A model generated the notes under the pieces. The model was given only the letters and a program-made list of their open reading frames with translations. It searched no databases and had not been told where the DNA came from. Both the position numbers and the translations under genes were made by a program. From Allodiplogaster sudhausi (lineage: Eukaryota; Nematoda; Chromadorea; Rhabditida; Diplogasteridae), in the NCBI GenBank assembly GCA_945643635.1, contig CALZFC010000046.1:241001-305000 (forward strand): 64,000 bases of DNA, given 5' to 3'. How positions within the stretch are numbered: the stretch's first letter is position 1; every line of letters starts with the position of its first letter. Below, one piece after another: positions 1-11,700 of this stretch.

Positions 1-165
1 TTACTGATCTTCTCTTCTTTCCTTTTGCAGGAATAGATGGTGTCGCCAGGAGTGAAAGGATCAAGGATATAGCGATAAAGATAGATGATTGTGCTTCTAT
101 ATATCCTGTTCGGGCTAATTTAAAATTAAAATAAGATAAAAATGAGAAAAGAGTGACGTGCTGAC
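1..165 (-). other. intron and unresolved sequence at left edge
   Basis: This lies downstream of the third lysozyme exon on the minus strand. The donor after exon 3 reads ctacag|gtcagc. I looked for a fourth exon and found no segment that resembles the rest of a GH25 domain, so the gene must continue beyond the left edge. On the plus strand there is a pyrimidine-rich stretch ending in ttttgcag at position 30, which resembles an acceptor, but it has no convincing open frame after it. Confidence 0.4.
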
Positions 166-1099
166 CTGTAGCCAGAGCGTCCTGACAGTGATGCCCTGCG
201 TCTTGAGCGCGTTGAGCGTGTCGTCCATCTGGGTGGAAGGGGACGACCATGCGTCGGGTTTGGGCACCGCGAAGACTTCGGTGCCGAGTCCGGCTGAACA
301 TGAGTGCATTATTATACAGCCTGCTCTGCATAGATGTAATGGATCTGTGGTTGATAGCGGGTCATCTATTTAGGTGCAGAGATAGAAGTATGAGAGAGAG
401 AGAGAGTGTGTGTGTGTGTGTTTATGTGATAAAGAAAGTGTCAGATGGAGGGTGTGAGAGAAAGAGTATGTGGCACATATGATGTAAACAATTAGAAATA
501 CAGCAGGGGTCCCGACCGAACAAAACACTTGACATCCGTCATATTATGATTAGAATGAGCAACACTTTAGATGTTCATACATGCTATATAATTAATTTTA
601 TATTAATATCGGAAGAATTCTGCCAAAAATGCTAGAGATTCCCTCCCTGTCAGGTTTGACCGAGATCGATTTGACCCTCTTGCCCCATCACCTTGGAAGG
701 CGGCCTTAATATTCGCTGGCGCATCCTTGTCAACATCGGCGCTCCCTTTGTAGGCGCGCACAAAGACGGAGCCGTAGTGCGCGTTGCGGAGGCATTGGAA
801 GGAGGCGATCTTGCCGAGCTCGCTGATGTCAATCGCAAAGTTGTAGACGCCCTTGAGAATTGGTCATGTGCTATTTTTAGCGCTAGCCGGTTCCAAAATA
901 TTACTTTTTTTTTTAAAGATTTTATTTTTATTTTTATTTCTTAGTTTAAAATATTTCCAAACCCTTTTCTCATAAATTTTTTTTAAATATAAAATGACAC
1001 ATTCGATTGCTATGAACGTTGGAATATAATCTTATTATAAGCATAACCAACCAGTGCGGGAGCGGCGAGCACTGCGAGGCAGACGAGAGGACCGAGCAT
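166..1099 (-). CDS. secreted GH25-type lysozyme, nematode LYS family (partial, 5' exons)
   Basis: Predicted secreted muramidase, probably digestive or antibacterial. Exons on the minus strand: 1052-1099, 692-851 and 166-293, with phases 0, 1 and 0, all bounded by gt..ag. Exon 1 encodes a signal peptide, MLGPLVCLAVLAAPAL. Exon 2 starts GVYNFAIDISELGK, the beginning of the GH25 barrel with the catalytic-site Asp of the AxDxS motif, and continues into SVFVRAYKGSADVDKDA. Exon 3 encodes AGLGTEVFAVPKPD and QGITVRTLWLQ, which matches the nematode lysozyme pattern of the barrel strand ending in WLQ. Family members are about 220-300 residues; only about 112 are present because the rest lies off the left edge. 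A TATA-like box lies about 60 bases upstream of the chosen ATG. The family assignment is from recalled LYS proteins, not from a search. Confidence 0.9.
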
Positions 1100-1160
1100 T
1101 CTTCTGCTGAAGAGCGAGGGCTCTGAGACTCTTGCTCTGGTAATCGTGTCTGCAGCGCCA

Positions 1161-1168
1161 ATTTTATA
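1161..1168 (-). promoter_or_regulatory. TATA box of the lysozyme gene
   Basis: On the minus strand this reads tataaaat, 62 bases upstream of the lysozyme ATG at 1099. The spacing fits a TATA-driven promoter with a short leader. A G-run and a long (GA)n tract follow directly upstream. No start-site data are available. Confidence 0.5.
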
Positions 1169-1235
1169 CTCCGGGGGGGGGGGTTGGGGGTGGGCTTCCT
1201 CGTATGGTCAAGCATGAGCAGGCTGTGCTGATAAC

Positions 1236-1239
1236 GAGT

Positions 1240-1292
<53 letters not shown>

Positions 1293-1342
1293 AAGAGAAC
1301 GTGGGGATGTGAGTGCAAGACGGATAGAGTAAGAAGGAGTGA

Positions 1343-1385
<43 letters not shown>

Positions 1386-1402
1386 AGAGAGAGAGAGAGA
1401 AA
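1236..1402. repeat. (GA)n microsatellite cluster upstream of lysozyme
   Basis: Two nearly pure GA tracts, about 1241-1295 and 1347-1402, are separated by mixed sequence. A shorter GA run recurs at 1500-1513. The long minus-strand open frame across it is only Ser-Leu repeat translation and is not a gene. Confidence 0.9.
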
Positions 1403-1860
1403 GGGATGGCACCACAGATTGTTGCTTCAATGAAAGAGAAGTCAAGTAAGAGGTCTGATATGGCATGGCCCCCATATCAGACTCTGCTTCTCCCCGAATG
1501 AGAGAGAGAGAAAGGGATGGCATCTCTTCCAAAACCACAAAATTATTCGTCATGTTTTGTTTTATGTCTTTCTGCTTCTAATCCATCTGAGTCATCCGCA
1601 TGCGAGGAATTCAGTGGAATAATGGCCCATCATAGCGAATTGAAGGCTATTCCGAACGCTTAGTTACTTCCGTCCGCAGTAAAACGCCTACTACATTATC
1701 AGTTATTACAACCATCAATTTCCTGTATTCAAAGTACTTCTCTGTTATCTACATACCTGTGGCTTGGACACTTCCGTCTCAATGAAAAGATCGAGAGAAG
1801 TTCTTTCCTTTACTTTTTATTTTTGCCATGAAACAATCACAGGTACATATGTTCGAGACA

Positions 1861-2084
1861 TACATATATGACGGTGCCAACTACAAAAACGGTCGTTTTT
1901 GCATTTTCGACTACTTATGCACATTTTTTTGGAATATTCCACACGAATATGCCAAATTTGTCAAAAAGTACGCGTACTTTTTAGCAAATTTGGCATATTC
2001 GTGTGGAATATTCCAAAAAAATGTGCATAAGGAGTCGAAAATGCAAAAACGACCGTTTTTTTAGTTGGCACCGTCATATATGTA
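1861..2084. mobile_element. 224 bp near-perfect palindrome (hairpin MITE)
   Basis: The arms 1861-1972 and 1973-2084 are reverse complements with about four mismatches and no loop; the centre is gtacgcgtac. The outer ends read tacatatatgacggtgcc and its complement. The flanks carry further acatatgt motifs, so an exact target-site duplication cannot be set. It lies in the divergent intergenic region between lysozyme and the SAP-RRM gene. It encodes nothing credible; the open frame through it is an effect of the palindrome. Confidence 0.85.
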
Positions 2085-2162
2085 CATATGTACATGCATA
2101 GACACATTAACATAGTTCAAATACATGTGCCGGCCGCCGCGATAGAGGCCGTAAGCCACGCC

Positions 2163-2166
<4 letters not shown>

Positions 2167-2200
<34 letters not shown>
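2167..2200. repeat. (TC)n microsatellite
   Basis: A 34-base pure TC tract just outside the palindromic element. Confidence 0.9.
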
Positions 2201-2204
<4 letters not shown>

Positions 2205-2547
2205 GTTTCTGTATGGTTTCTTTCTGGTTTTCTTTCTACCACTGAACGGACGGCATGGCGGATAAAGCAACAATCATATAACCAACCCTGTGTTGTGTAT
2301 AAACACCGATTAGAAGAACACCGGGCGACATAATTTTACCATTTTTTTTATTTGCATATCTTTCACGCGTGACTATTGTTCAAGTGTATGTTGTTCTTCT
2401 GTTGAAGAAATAAAGGATTTCCTTGACGGGACTGTTTATCACAAGGCTTATGAAAAATGTGATTGAAAAGAATCGAATCAGTGTCTATAAATTGTGGAGC
2501 AAGGATAGCAAAATTGAGCTATGAAGTATTTCTACGATTATTGTTTA

Positions 2548-2935
2548 AAGGAGCACTCCGCCTAACAACTTGTAGATGGTTTTCCTTCCCTTCAGCGATG
2601 AATTCTGTTTGGTCGAAAACATTTACCCCCGATTGTTTTAACGATTTTCGTTTACTCCTTACAAATTTATAAGGCACACGAAATTTGATGGGGGCGATTT
2701 TATTGCAGTCGTCATAATATTTCCTCTGCTTTCACGAGCCCCGGGCGGCTCTTGATATGTAACAGTAGTAAAATCGCCCCCTGTCAAAATTTGGCTTGTT
2801 TATAAATTTCTAACTAGTGAACAAAAATCATGCAAACTTTCGAGATGTGTTCGACCAAAACGAATTCACCTATCAAGAGAAAACCATATAAAAAGTTATT
2901 CATTAGACAGCTCCCCTTCAAGTGAGCACGTGAGT
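2548..2935. mobile_element. imperfect inverted-repeat MITE
   Basis: The left arm (about 2548-2718) and right arm (about 2757-2935) align as reverse complements with many substitutions. Shared landmarks are aattctgtttggtcgaa against aattcgttttggtcgaa, aaatttataa, and ggggcgatttta. The start tttaaaggagcac resembles a motif at 36892 and 59296. The arms are diverged, so this is an old copy. Confidence 0.6.
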
Positions 2936-4005
2936 ACTAATACACGTACTAATTGAGCGATTTTGGCAATCGCAGAATCGAGATGATCAACTAGCTGCTT
3001 TTTCTTAGTCATCTCCGAAAGATATCCACGGTGCACTGAGTGGGTAAGTCCTCTTTGCACCTTTGAAATTGTTGCATGATGGCTTCTCCAAGTTCCCCGT
3101 CAGAAGGTAATTTTAAAAATTCCGAAATAAATCATTAAGCTCACAAACGTGCAAACGGCGCGTGCTCGGCAGCAATTTAAAAATAGTGAATTTTTTTTCG
3201 TTGTACAATTGATCAAGGTTCTTTCGGATTTTTCAATGTTGTTTTCAGCCTCAAATGCTTCACTAAAAATGTGTATTTTAGAACAAAAGCCTTTGATGTA
3301 ATACACATGTCGTTTTGAATTGGCGCCTTTGAGAGTGAGTTCTGAGCTCGTGAGTTTGCGCTTTGCGCACAAGTGGTTCAGAGAGATACGTCTCAAGGAG
3401 GCTTTCTGGTGCCTCGCGCCCACTTTCTGCTTTTCTGTGTGCTTTGCTCATCTTGAATGGGCACTGTCAACTGCTCTAGCTTGCTCTCGCTTGCTCTCTT
3501 GTCGTTGCACGCTCTCTCGTCGATCCAAAAGCACCACGCTCTTACTCATTGCTCACTACCAAGCGCAAACAGTAGCTTTGCTGCTGCTGCAGCTCTCCCG
3601 TTATCCCTCACCCCCTTGCTGGTGCTCATCTCCCCGCAATGCTCTACACGCCGCCTTTACACACTTTTTCCTCCACCATACGTATGAATGTAAGAAGCGC
3701 GTCTTGTCAGCGTTTGGTGGTGCCCTGCTCACGTGTGAACTCTTCCTGATGCCTTTGCGTCTTCCTTTCAAGCAGTACGCTTTCAACATACTAAGATATC
3801 GCTTTCAGCATGCACAATTTTTTATATGTACACATGTGTCTAGAGAAATGATGAAAAGGTTTACTTTCATTCAACTAGAACACATTCATTTTTGCGCTGA
3901 ATTTTATTCATATTATTATTCTTTATAAAACATTTATTTCTGTTGTTCAGAAGCAAGAGACAGGCGAGTTCTTGCCGTCAAACGAGACGGCCAGGTGGAG
4001 TAGCA
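2936..4005. other. 5' flank and leader of the SAP-RRM gene
   Basis: No supported gene. A pyrimidine-rich acceptor, ttctgttgttcag, ends at about 3951, 55 bases before the ATG of the SAP-RRM gene. It could be a trans-splice (spliced-leader) acceptor or the end of a 5'-UTR intron. The upstream 600 bases are rich in gctctc/ttgctc words and hold a 202-codon open frame (3320-3928) with no recognisable domain and no splice logic. Confidence 0.4.
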
Positions 4006-7000
4006 ATGTTGTCGCCGGGGAGCCAGTCGGACAGTGGTGGGAGCAGTGCGGCGCGAGATGAGGTGGAAGCAACCGAAAAGGTGGGTGATGAGGATGCGGC
4101 GGCGGCGTCCATCAACGAGGCCATCGTTGGCAAGCGAGTCGACGATCTCAAGGTGGACGAGTTGCGCGAGGAGCTCACGAGGTGCGGGCTGCAGAAGAAA
4201 GGCGTCAAGGTCGTGCTCGTGTCACGACTCAAGCAGGTATTACTTTTACGGCCTCTAACAGCGGACTATTCACGGTGCTCGACACCTAATAACCTGTGCT
4301 ACAGTCCAAGGCGCGGATCATTTTCTAGTCCAATACGTATGTACGTAAATAGACTACGACATATGATGGGTAATAGGATAATTGCTGTCATGAAGGCCCT
4401 AATAACTGCTAATTACTTTATTATTTAGTCACTGCGCTACGAACATTCAATACGCTAAGTTTTTATCTTTAGACGTCGGCATATATTTTGTAATCAGTTT
4501 AATAGATGAAGACAAAAGAACTATATTCTCGATATTGGATTTATGATTCTTATTTCATTCCTTTTATCTCAGTTATTCTTAATAATTCCATGCAACATTA
4601 ACTTTAATCGCGGCGCTATATGAAAAATCGCGGCGCAGCGCCCATCCATGGCCAGTACGCTTTGATGACAATTCACGCGCAAGCTTCAAGGAATCAGTAT
4701 TCAGTACCTCAAGAAACGGGGCCTTGATCCGGAGACTTACACCTTCGAAGCGGGCGCTGAACAAGACGGCAAGAACGGTGAACTACTTTCACATCTCTGC
4801 TACCTACTTTTGCTATTCTAATCACTTTCTTCGTTATTCGGCTTTGCTCAAGAATCAAAATGAACAGAAATGTTATTAACAATTCGGATGGACCTAAGTC
4901 GCTTTAGAAGAAGAAGAAGACTCCGCGCCGACAGTGAATCAAGAAGCAATGAAACTGCCCGCTTCGGAGGTGCCCAAGGATACCTTTGCTGGAGCCGCAG
5001 TGGAATCGGCAGCGGCGTCCGAAGCCATGCCAGAGCAAAGTGAAAAGGAATTCTCGGAAACTGATGCGCACAACGAAACAGCGCATGTGGCTGAACCAGT
5101 GGAGTCAAATCAGTCACCATCTGCTCAAGCCAACTCTGTCGTTTCTACCGTAATCGAAGAAGAAGATACGGTGTCAAGTGGAGAAGCGCAAAATACAGGG
5201 CTTTGCTCAAACGCTTCAGCAGCAATCGAAACAGGAAATATTTCCGAGGATAAAAGAGATGTAAATCAAGATGACAACGACGTTGAGCAAATAACGATAG
5301 AAGAAAACGGTGCTCCTCCCGATCATGATGATGTCTTGCGCTCGAATGGTGTACCCACAAGTGGAACATATGAAGCAGGCTTGGTCAGTGTTGCTAATGT
5401 CAATGAAGATGACTCCACCGCTAGACGAGAGATCAAGGTCGAGCCGGACGAGCCGACGGAAACGGGCGAGGACGAGATTCTGTCCGGTGAAGACGAGCAC
5501 GAGGACGGCGAGTGGCCGCTTGAGGACGGCGAGTGTGCGGAGGAGGGAGTTGAATCCTGCGCCGGAGCCAGAGCGAAGAAGCTGCTTAAGCGACGGAGAC
5601 TTCGAAATGGCAAGGCGACTGGCGGGGGCTCCGGGCAACTCGAACTCATCGAGGTCAGCAGCGATGAAGATCAGCGAGAAGATGCCGTGGCACGAGCTGG
5701 TCAAGGCGAGAAGAAGGTACGGTAGGCATCTGAATGCTCTGTAATTGTTTTATTCTTCTAAAACTGTACTGTTTTTGCATTTCTATCATTGCACTTCCAT
5801 CACAAGTTTTATTTCTACTATATTCACTTCTAAAATGGTGAAATAGCAGATTTGTATGTATGTAAATAGCGTGAGGGTAATTGTAGCGTTCAAAAACTGT
5901 TGATACTGTTTCTTTTACTTATATCTGTAAAATGCCAAAATTAGGCCGCAGTCTAGCCAATCGTGTCGATTTTCATTACAAGTTAAATAGTAGCAAATAA
6001 TATATTTAATAACTTGTTGAGGAGCGCCGCAACCATGAGCCGATCGTTTATGACAAGGGCGGCGACGACGACGAGGAGAAGGAGCAGCGGCGGCCAGCTC
6101 CGCGGCAAGTCTGGGAGCTGAACGAGCGGCTGGAGCGGCGGCTCGCGCTGCGTTCCTTCCTCGTCCGCGGTCGCGGGCTGACGAGGCGAGCGGATGACAT
6201 TGGGGTTGGACAATCTGTTGCCCTAATTTATTTTTTTTAGCTTTTTGTGTGGTTAAAATATAATTTACTTCTGATTTTTGTCAAAAATTAATATGCTTAT
6301 TAATTTTTATCTTCAAATGTTCATTTTGGCACCGTGAATATAAAAAAGCTTTACCTTCCGCAGAAGCATTTTTCCGCATCCGTCGGCGCTGTGCAGCGCG
6401 TTCGGCTGCATCAGATGCGCCAGCCGTCACCGCGTTGGGGCAACCGCGTCGCGTACGTCACGATGCGGGACGCGCATGCGGTTAGAGCACTCAGCTCTAC
6501 ATATCAGAATTACCTACAAAGCAATGAAAAGCTGAGGAAAAAGTATTAGACTGATATTTTGTTCAACATAATCCAAATTATGGTTTGTAGAAGTGTGGGC
6601 TGAATAATTGTTTATTTTAACTACCTTTGGATGGTACAACATTACAATTGAAGTTAAAAAGTTGCTCATCTGTTTGTGAAGGAATGAATTGTTATGGTCG
6701 TCTACATGCATGCAGTGATATGCAGTGCAAGAGAACAGGGGGTTGAGTGCTAACAACAAAGACTTTTATGAATCATAGTTAGCAATGCCGAAATGACAAT
6801 GGAAAGTGGTGGGAAAGGGACGAGAGGAAGTGCTGCATCTAAATCAATAACCTATCTCCGTTCTAGGCAGAACTAGCGATGCTTCGTCTTAATTCGACAA
6901 TCTATCGAGGAGCGCCTATGAAAGTGTGGCAAGTAAGTGTTTAGTAGTGAAGCAACAATAAATATTTTCACATACGTTTTTATATTTGTCATGTTCATTT

Positions 7001-10000
7001 ACGATTTCTAAAATGGGTTTTATTTTTAAACACACATTGAGGTTCTGATTAGTAGTATATGTATGTGGCATTGTGTTATTATTATTATTCTTACATCTCT
7101 CTGTGATTTTCTCAAGAGAACGGTCGGTGATCAATCAATCAAGTGTGATTTACATATTTCAAATATACTACAGTAATTTCCTAATCTAGCCTGAGTCACG
7201 TGAGATGGAGAAGATGTACGGTGTGCGGAGGCCGCCCGCTGACTCCGACCTGCCGGACGTGTTTCCTGGTTCGGGCGCCGCGTCCATCATTATTAAGGTG
7301 GTGTGCCTCTCAAGAGTGATTGCGGTAGCATTTATTTCTGTAATTTAAGCAGTGTTTCTAGCTTAAACTTATCACTTTTATGAAGAAGAAAAAAGCAACA
7401 AATTAAAATTCACGCATTTTTAGGTGCACTCGGACGAAGTTGATTCCGAGGACGAAATCGACGAGGAGGAACAAGAAGAAGATGAGGACGACGAGGACGA
7501 GCTGATCTATGAAGAAGTCGAACAGGCCGGCGATGAGGGAGTCGAGGAGGTGCTCGTGGAGGAGGTCATCGAGGAGGAGTCGACTTCGTCGCGAAAGAAA
7601 CGCCATCGTGACTCGCCTAATTCTCGCCGGGATCACAACGGCCGTGGGAGGGCAGGTTCGGGCTCGGAGATTCAAGTTCAACTGCTCTTATGTAGTATAT
7701 GATGTGTTTTTGTTGCTGTTCTTCTTTAGTTTTTAACTTCTGAAAAAAAATCATGTTGTTATCATTATATATGTATTTAGTTACAAGCTCAAATATTTAT
7801 AGCAAACCAAAACAAAATTTAATTTTCATTGACTTTATAATAATTAGCATAATAATGACTGGCTTGATTTCGAGGGAAGCGTCAAGCAAAAGCTCTATTC
7901 CAGGCGATCATCGACATCATGCCGAACGTCATGGAGGCTCCCGGCGCCGTAATCGCTCTAATTCTCCATTTTCCCGCCAACCGCCCCCACGACAGGCGAC
8001 GCGTGAGAGTGCTGCGTCGCGGCCCGTGCGCTACTTCACCGAGGCCTACCGGCGGCAGCAGCATCACTATGGTGCCGGCAGACGAGGTGGACGCGAGCCG
8101 AGAGGCGGAGTCATGCGAGGAGGAAGAGGAAGAGGACGAGGTGGTGGAGGCATCCGAGGCGGACATCCATTCAGGCACGAGGGCTCGCCAGATCGCAGGT
8201 AATTCTTTGCTGGAGTAGAGAGTTTGGCCGGCGAAATTGAAATGTGCTGTGCTTCTTTAGAAATCGTTAATGGTACTAAGTTACGGTACAGAATATAATT
8301 TCCATCGATGGTCACTTTAAAGAGGCTGTCCGTGGAATTTCACATATACCTTTCTTTACTGTCTGCGCGTCTCGTGTTACATGCTTTTATTTCTTGAGTA
8401 TTTATGCAGAAGCGAAGGCACCTTTATAAGCTCCTTTATTATTAGTCATATGTTAATAGACTGTGTATGTCTTAAGTGACGAAACAATTATGAATACTTG
8501 CTAGTATTCAAATGCTATCTGTCGAATAACATACTGATATCCCAATGTTTCTCATTCTTTCGCTCGAGACGCAGAAGAAGCAACGACGAGTCGCCCGCTG
8601 AAGATGCCGTACGGAAGCTGAATAAGCAACTCGACGAGACGCAGCGGGAATTGAGGAGGTTGACGACTTTCTCGACTCCCTATCTCTCTCTGATTCTGTC
8701 TTGCCCTATTGCTTTCTTTCTTTCTCTCTGTTCGTCTATCTTGACTTATTCTCTTTCTCCATCTTAATTTCCCTGATCATATCATCCCCTCTCTCCCCAT
8801 TCCTTCCTTTGTAGAATTCAGCAGCAACAGGAGTTGCTGGCTGCTGCGCAGCAGCTCCAGTGGCCGCTGGCGCCGGTGGACGGAATCTCTTCGACGGCGG
8901 CGGCTGCAGCCTCTTCCTCCTCCTCTTCTCGCCGCCGCCGGTCACGCTCCCGCTCGCCCGAACTGCGGCCGCATCATGGCAGAGAGTAAGTTAATTTGAT
9001 TCATTTTCTTTAAAGGAGGACCAACTACCGTAGTCCTCTAGAAAAGAAGATGACAGTAAAGTATTTTAAGTCCCTTAAAAAGCCACTAAATATTGGGCTT
9101 CCGTTCAACATTCGATAGTCTACGTTGCATCCGAACAGGCAAAACTCGCGGATTAACCATAGCGTAAAGCCGGTGCCAAGGTTGCTACCGTAATTCTTGC
9201 ATTTATATAGGTAGAAGATCAGGGGCAACTTAAAGAGATCTAGCGAAGCCAGAGTTAATTCACTTGTTTTACCATTGCTTGTACAGTCGGTTCACGAGTC
9301 CTGGCAGAAGTTCGCGCCACGACTTGCCTGCTGCGTACGACAGACACGAGAGGCGCCGTCGTCAGACTCCTTCGCCCCATCGTGGGAGTCGGCGGGAAGG
9401 TGAGAGACAACACACATTTTCCCGTACTCTTTTTAAAGTTTTTTTTTCACATTTTTACTAATGTAAAAAGAAATTTATGAACAAATCCAATAAATTGATA
9501 ACTTGTGATCAGTATTGGAACACGTTTGATTTTCTTTCCCTGTGTAGAGTTCGCCGTGTCACCACAGCGAGCGGACCATCGTCGTTTCGGGTATCCTCGA
9601 CGCGGCGGACGACGCGGCGGCCGCCCGGCAGGCTTAAGCAGACGAGGCGATCGGCGCGAGGCATTTGACCGCGACGCGCACGAGACGACGCGTCGCGGCC
9701 ACGCGCACCAGCCTGCCTCGCCCTCTGCCGACAACAGGCATAATCGTATGTCAGAGACAGATGAGCAAAAGGCAGAGAAAGCTGCTTGCCTTGTCAATAG
9801 AGGGGAATCCCCACGATTGGAAAGCAAAGGACATTCCAGCCCTTCCAAACTGGAAAGAGTGGGAGGGAATGAATGATTTTTCGAGCCTGTCTTTTCGCGA
9901 CTTTCACGTTATCAATTATACAGTCCCGATGTTGCCAATGAGTCTTGACTGTCCTCGTGTTGATAGTGTCCTTTCTTTTGTCTAGAGTGTTCAAATAGTT

Positions 10001-10623
10001 TTCAATTTTGCATTATGGAAACATTCTGAAAAAATAGACTAAAACACTCAAAACACCCCATTTTCGGCAAATGTCAATGCGAAAGAGGCTGTACCCTTCC
10101 GAAAATCTCTGAAGCTAGAAGGAATTTAAACACTTTCTGTCTATAGTACCCGTTATCTTTTAAAGGAAGGAATTTAAAGCCTTCTTTAATTGCAGCGTTG
10201 TACGGGCGATCGGATGCGCCTTCTGAGCGCTACTCCGACATGGGCGGTGCTGCTGCTGCTGCCCTTCTGGGTCCCTCGTCCTCGTTCGCCGACCACCATC
10301 ATAGTAGTACTCATCATCATCACCGCTTTTCTCCCTCGGCGCCTTCTTCGTCGTCTTCATGGCAGACCGTGCCACCGACGCCGCAGTACGAGCGACTCGT
10401 CGACGGCGTACCGTCGTGGATGTCGACGACGCAGCAGCAGCCGGTGCCGTCCGCGTCCGTGTCTTCTTCATTTCCCACGTCCTCCTCCTCAGGCCGACCG
10501 CACTTCTCGGCGCCGCACAGTGCTGATGATGCCGCTCTACTAGCTGCCGCATCCAATCACTACAGCTCATACCTCGCTGGTGGTTCGTCGTCCTCCGCCT
10601 TTTCAAACTACGGTTACTATTGA
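4006..10623 (+). CDS. SAFB: SAFB-like SAP-RRM nuclear RNA-binding protein, 14 exons, ~1042 aa
   Basis: Exons: 4006-4236, 4684-4777, 4908-5716, 6022-6204, 6364-6480, 6867-6932, 7190-7297, 7424-7655, 7904-8198, 8575-8658, 8815-8985, 9287-9399, 9548-9745, 10196-10623; all phases agree. An N-terminal SAP domain (about residues 38-95) has VDDLKVDELREELTRCGL, then YLKKRGLDPETYTFE. A Glu/Asp-rich region follows. The RRM (about 422-500) runs from RSFLVRGRGLTRRADDIG through KHFSASVGAVQRVRL and NRVAYVTMRDAHA to IYRGAPMKV; it aligns along its length with the SAFB/SLTM RRM. After it come an acidic block, an RGG/RS-rich tail, a Gln-rich coiled segment and a Ser/His-rich end. SAFB proteins bind scaffold/matrix-attachment DNA and pre-mRNA in the nucleus. 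Length is close to vertebrate SAFB (about 915). Acinus or another SAP-RRM protein is the alternative. The acceptors of exons 2 and 4 are weak (caag, tgag). Confidence 0.85.
8315..8420. repeat. intronic MITE copy, left end (TTAAAGAGGCTGTCC family)
   Basis: Inside the intron between exons 9 and 10 of the SAP-RRM gene, ctttaaagaggctgtccg marks one terminal repeat of a small element seen more completely at 22894-23034. The right terminus is not clear. Confidence 0.4.
9010..9245. repeat. intronic element with two CTACCGTA motifs
   Basis: The intron between exons 11 and 12 starts its repeat with tttaaaggaggaccaactaccg. A second ctaccgtaattc lies at about 9187 and cttaaagag near the end. This fits a diverged member of the same terminal-repeat family as 22894-23034. 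Confidence 0.35.
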
Positions 10624-11700
10624 TTGATTGACTTTCGATTTTGCATATCGATTGATGCCAACAATACCCTATGTTAATTGAATCTTACAAGGGTCTAGCC
10701 AAGAAAAGAAGTCGAAGGCTCGTAACCTTGCAAACCTGTGCAAAAAAAGCACCAGCCTTACTTTTACAAAATGTGCAAAACGCGATAATAAAGTAAGATC
10801 TAGTCATATAAAATTTGGGCTAATGTTTCATTATTCACCTGGATAAAGAAATACACATTTATATTTTGCAATGTTGGGACATAATAAATATGTGCATCTT
10901 CCTCGAATTTCATCTTCTCATTTTTTATTGCAATTGTCTGTATAAATATATTTCATATACTATTTGATATTAGCCTAACAAAGCGAGAAAGCGAGAAAAA
11001 AAACCTCAAGACTCAAGGGCAACGCTACTTCAGTTATAGTTACCAATCTTTGTTGCCATATATTTTATGCAACTTCTCGTTGTTTTCAAATTAATATCTT
11101 CAGCTCTTCATACTAATAGCAGATTCATGGTCAGATTAAATATTGTTGAATGCCATTCAGTAAGAAGTGCCCAATAATTTTCATGAGACATGTCCTAAGT
11201 TTCAAGAAATTGTAATTTTTTTCTCTCGATAAAACGATTCGTAGTCTTCCTTTATTCCGCACAACAAAGCAAGTTGCATGCAGGTAAATATCTTCGCATA
11301 TATCTAATGAGTTGATCTAGATTTGCCTTTGCAAAGCGAACCAACATTAATCTATACAATCCTAGCAATTCAGCCTCTTAACCGAGAGCAGCAAATGTGA
11401 AGGAGGAAACAATAGTGCGCGAAGCAAGCAAGACTCTTCATATCAATATTCGTATTTTGGCTTTCCCGCGTTAATTCCGTTAGAGAAGAGTGAGAACTTG
11501 GACAATAATGCAAAGTCTAGATCGTGGAAACTGTGTACATTCTTAATGGCTTGTTGAATCCTGGGAAGGGTATTGGGGGATTGGGTTCTTGGAAGGGGGA
11601 AGGGAGGGGGGGGGGAGCGGGAAATTGGCTAAGCCTTGATGACGAGGAAAGAATCCAATTAGCGCCAGCTTTCTTCTTGTCTGCGATCCTAGAGTCATGC
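10624..11700. other. convergent intergenic region with polyadenylation signals
   Basis: This is the gap between the stop codons of the SAP-RRM gene (plus) and Mic60 (minus). AATAAA occurs at 10787-10792 and 10883-10888, downstream of the plus-strand stop, and can serve the SAP-RRM mRNA. For Mic60, tttatt at about 11250 gives AATAAA on the minus strand. The rest is AT-rich, apart from a G-rich stretch at 11570-11625. No gene is visible. Confidence 0.5.

Noticed and set aside
3320..3928. 202-codon plus-strand open frame
   Set aside because: Cys/Ser/Leu-rich, no domain, no homology pattern. It ends just before the SAP-RRM leader and is most likely promoter sequence that happens to be open.
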